Assembly: GCA_903827245.1 (NCBI GenBank)
Contig: CAIKHO010000086.1
Span: forward strand, 1-64,000
Origin: an uncultured Opitutia bacterium
GTDB taxonomy: Bacteria; Verrucomicrobiota; Verrucomicrobiia; Opitutales; Opitutaceae
Length of the DNA stretch: 64,000 nt
Direction: 5' to 3'
Part shown: positions 63,959 through 64,000 of the stretch, one piece after another
Layout of the letters: every line of letters starts with the position of its first letter
How positions within the stretch are numbered: the stretch's first letter is position 1
The notes under the pieces: generated by a model
Told to the model about the DNA's origin: nothing
The model's input: the letters and a program-made list of their open reading frames with translations, nothing else
Database searches by the model: none
Program-made: the position numbers and the translations under genes

Positions 63959-64000
63959 CGAAAAAAATGTTCACCACGAAATACACGAAACATACGAAAT
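63959..64000. repeat. CACGAAA word repeat, cut by window edge
   Basis: TTCACCACGAAATACACGAA then ACATACGAAA is one arm of a degenerate (CACGAAATA)n run; the opposite arm would lie beyond the window. Confidence 0.6.

Overview
The window is GC-rich bacterial chromosome, most likely from the Opitutaceae (Verrucomicrobiota). This is inferred from gene content: a pectin/uronate cluster with GH28, GH105, PL22 and DUF4861 proteins, a sulfatase next to a DUF1080 protein, and a Fur-sufCBD-sufT block. It also rests on the pyrimidine-rich, mostly Shine-Dalgarno-less start sites. No 16S rRNA or other direct taxonomic marker is present.

Layout. 1-3.7 kb: a partial zinc-ribbon membrane gene, tRNA-Gln, a J-domain protein with a duplicated C-terminal module, and a stand-alone CheB methylesterase. 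4-6.1 kb: glnK and amt (ammonium sensing and uptake), the Amt carrying an extra N-terminal segment. 6.7-7.5 kb: a deletion scar joining a kdpE remnant to a TPR-protein remnant. 7.7-14.1 kb: two HDOD proteins around a PAS hybrid kinase and an overlapping three-gene unit of exported, TPR and helical proteins. 14.4-26.9 kb: a pectin and hexuronate catabolic region with GH105, PL22, KduD, KduI, DUF4861, an ExuT-like MFS carrier, GH28 and a LacI regulator. Extracellular or periplasmic pectin fragments would be cut to unsaturated uronates, imported and isomerised towards 2-keto-3-deoxygluconate. 26.9-29.6 kb: pyrH, frr, proB. 29.8-37.7 kb: a DUF4139 protein, a UvrD-type helicase, a PII-like protein, an FmdB-like His-tailed protein, a methyltransferase and trxB. 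37.8-44.2 kb: a dense signalling run (GAF/PAS hybrid kinase, REC-kinase, REC protein) overlapping into a GspE/PilB ATPase. 44.3-47.9 kb: a VanY-type peptidase and a GH2 glycosidase. 48.2-53.0 kb: a Fur-family regulator with sufC, sufB, sufD and sufT (Fe-S assembly). 53.2-55.7 kb: a sulfatase and a DUF1080 protein. 55.8-64 kb: purine catabolism (single-chain xanthine dehydrogenase, AllE, AllB, AllC, UraH), all on the minus strand.

The most unusual feature is between the genes. Many gaps, including gaps inside apparent operons, hold an imperfect inverted repeat whose arms are built from short degenerate words (for example CACAGATTA/CACGGATGG, GTTGAAAGT, CGATTTACGA, TAGTTGGTA, GGTAACGGAGG). At least a dozen unrelated word families share this architecture. 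Three copies are nested, with one family sitting in the spacer of another. Pieces of the same kind appear in frame inside sufD, the xanthine dehydrogenase gene and a signal-peptide coding region. I could not run any search, so names and functions rest on motif recognition.
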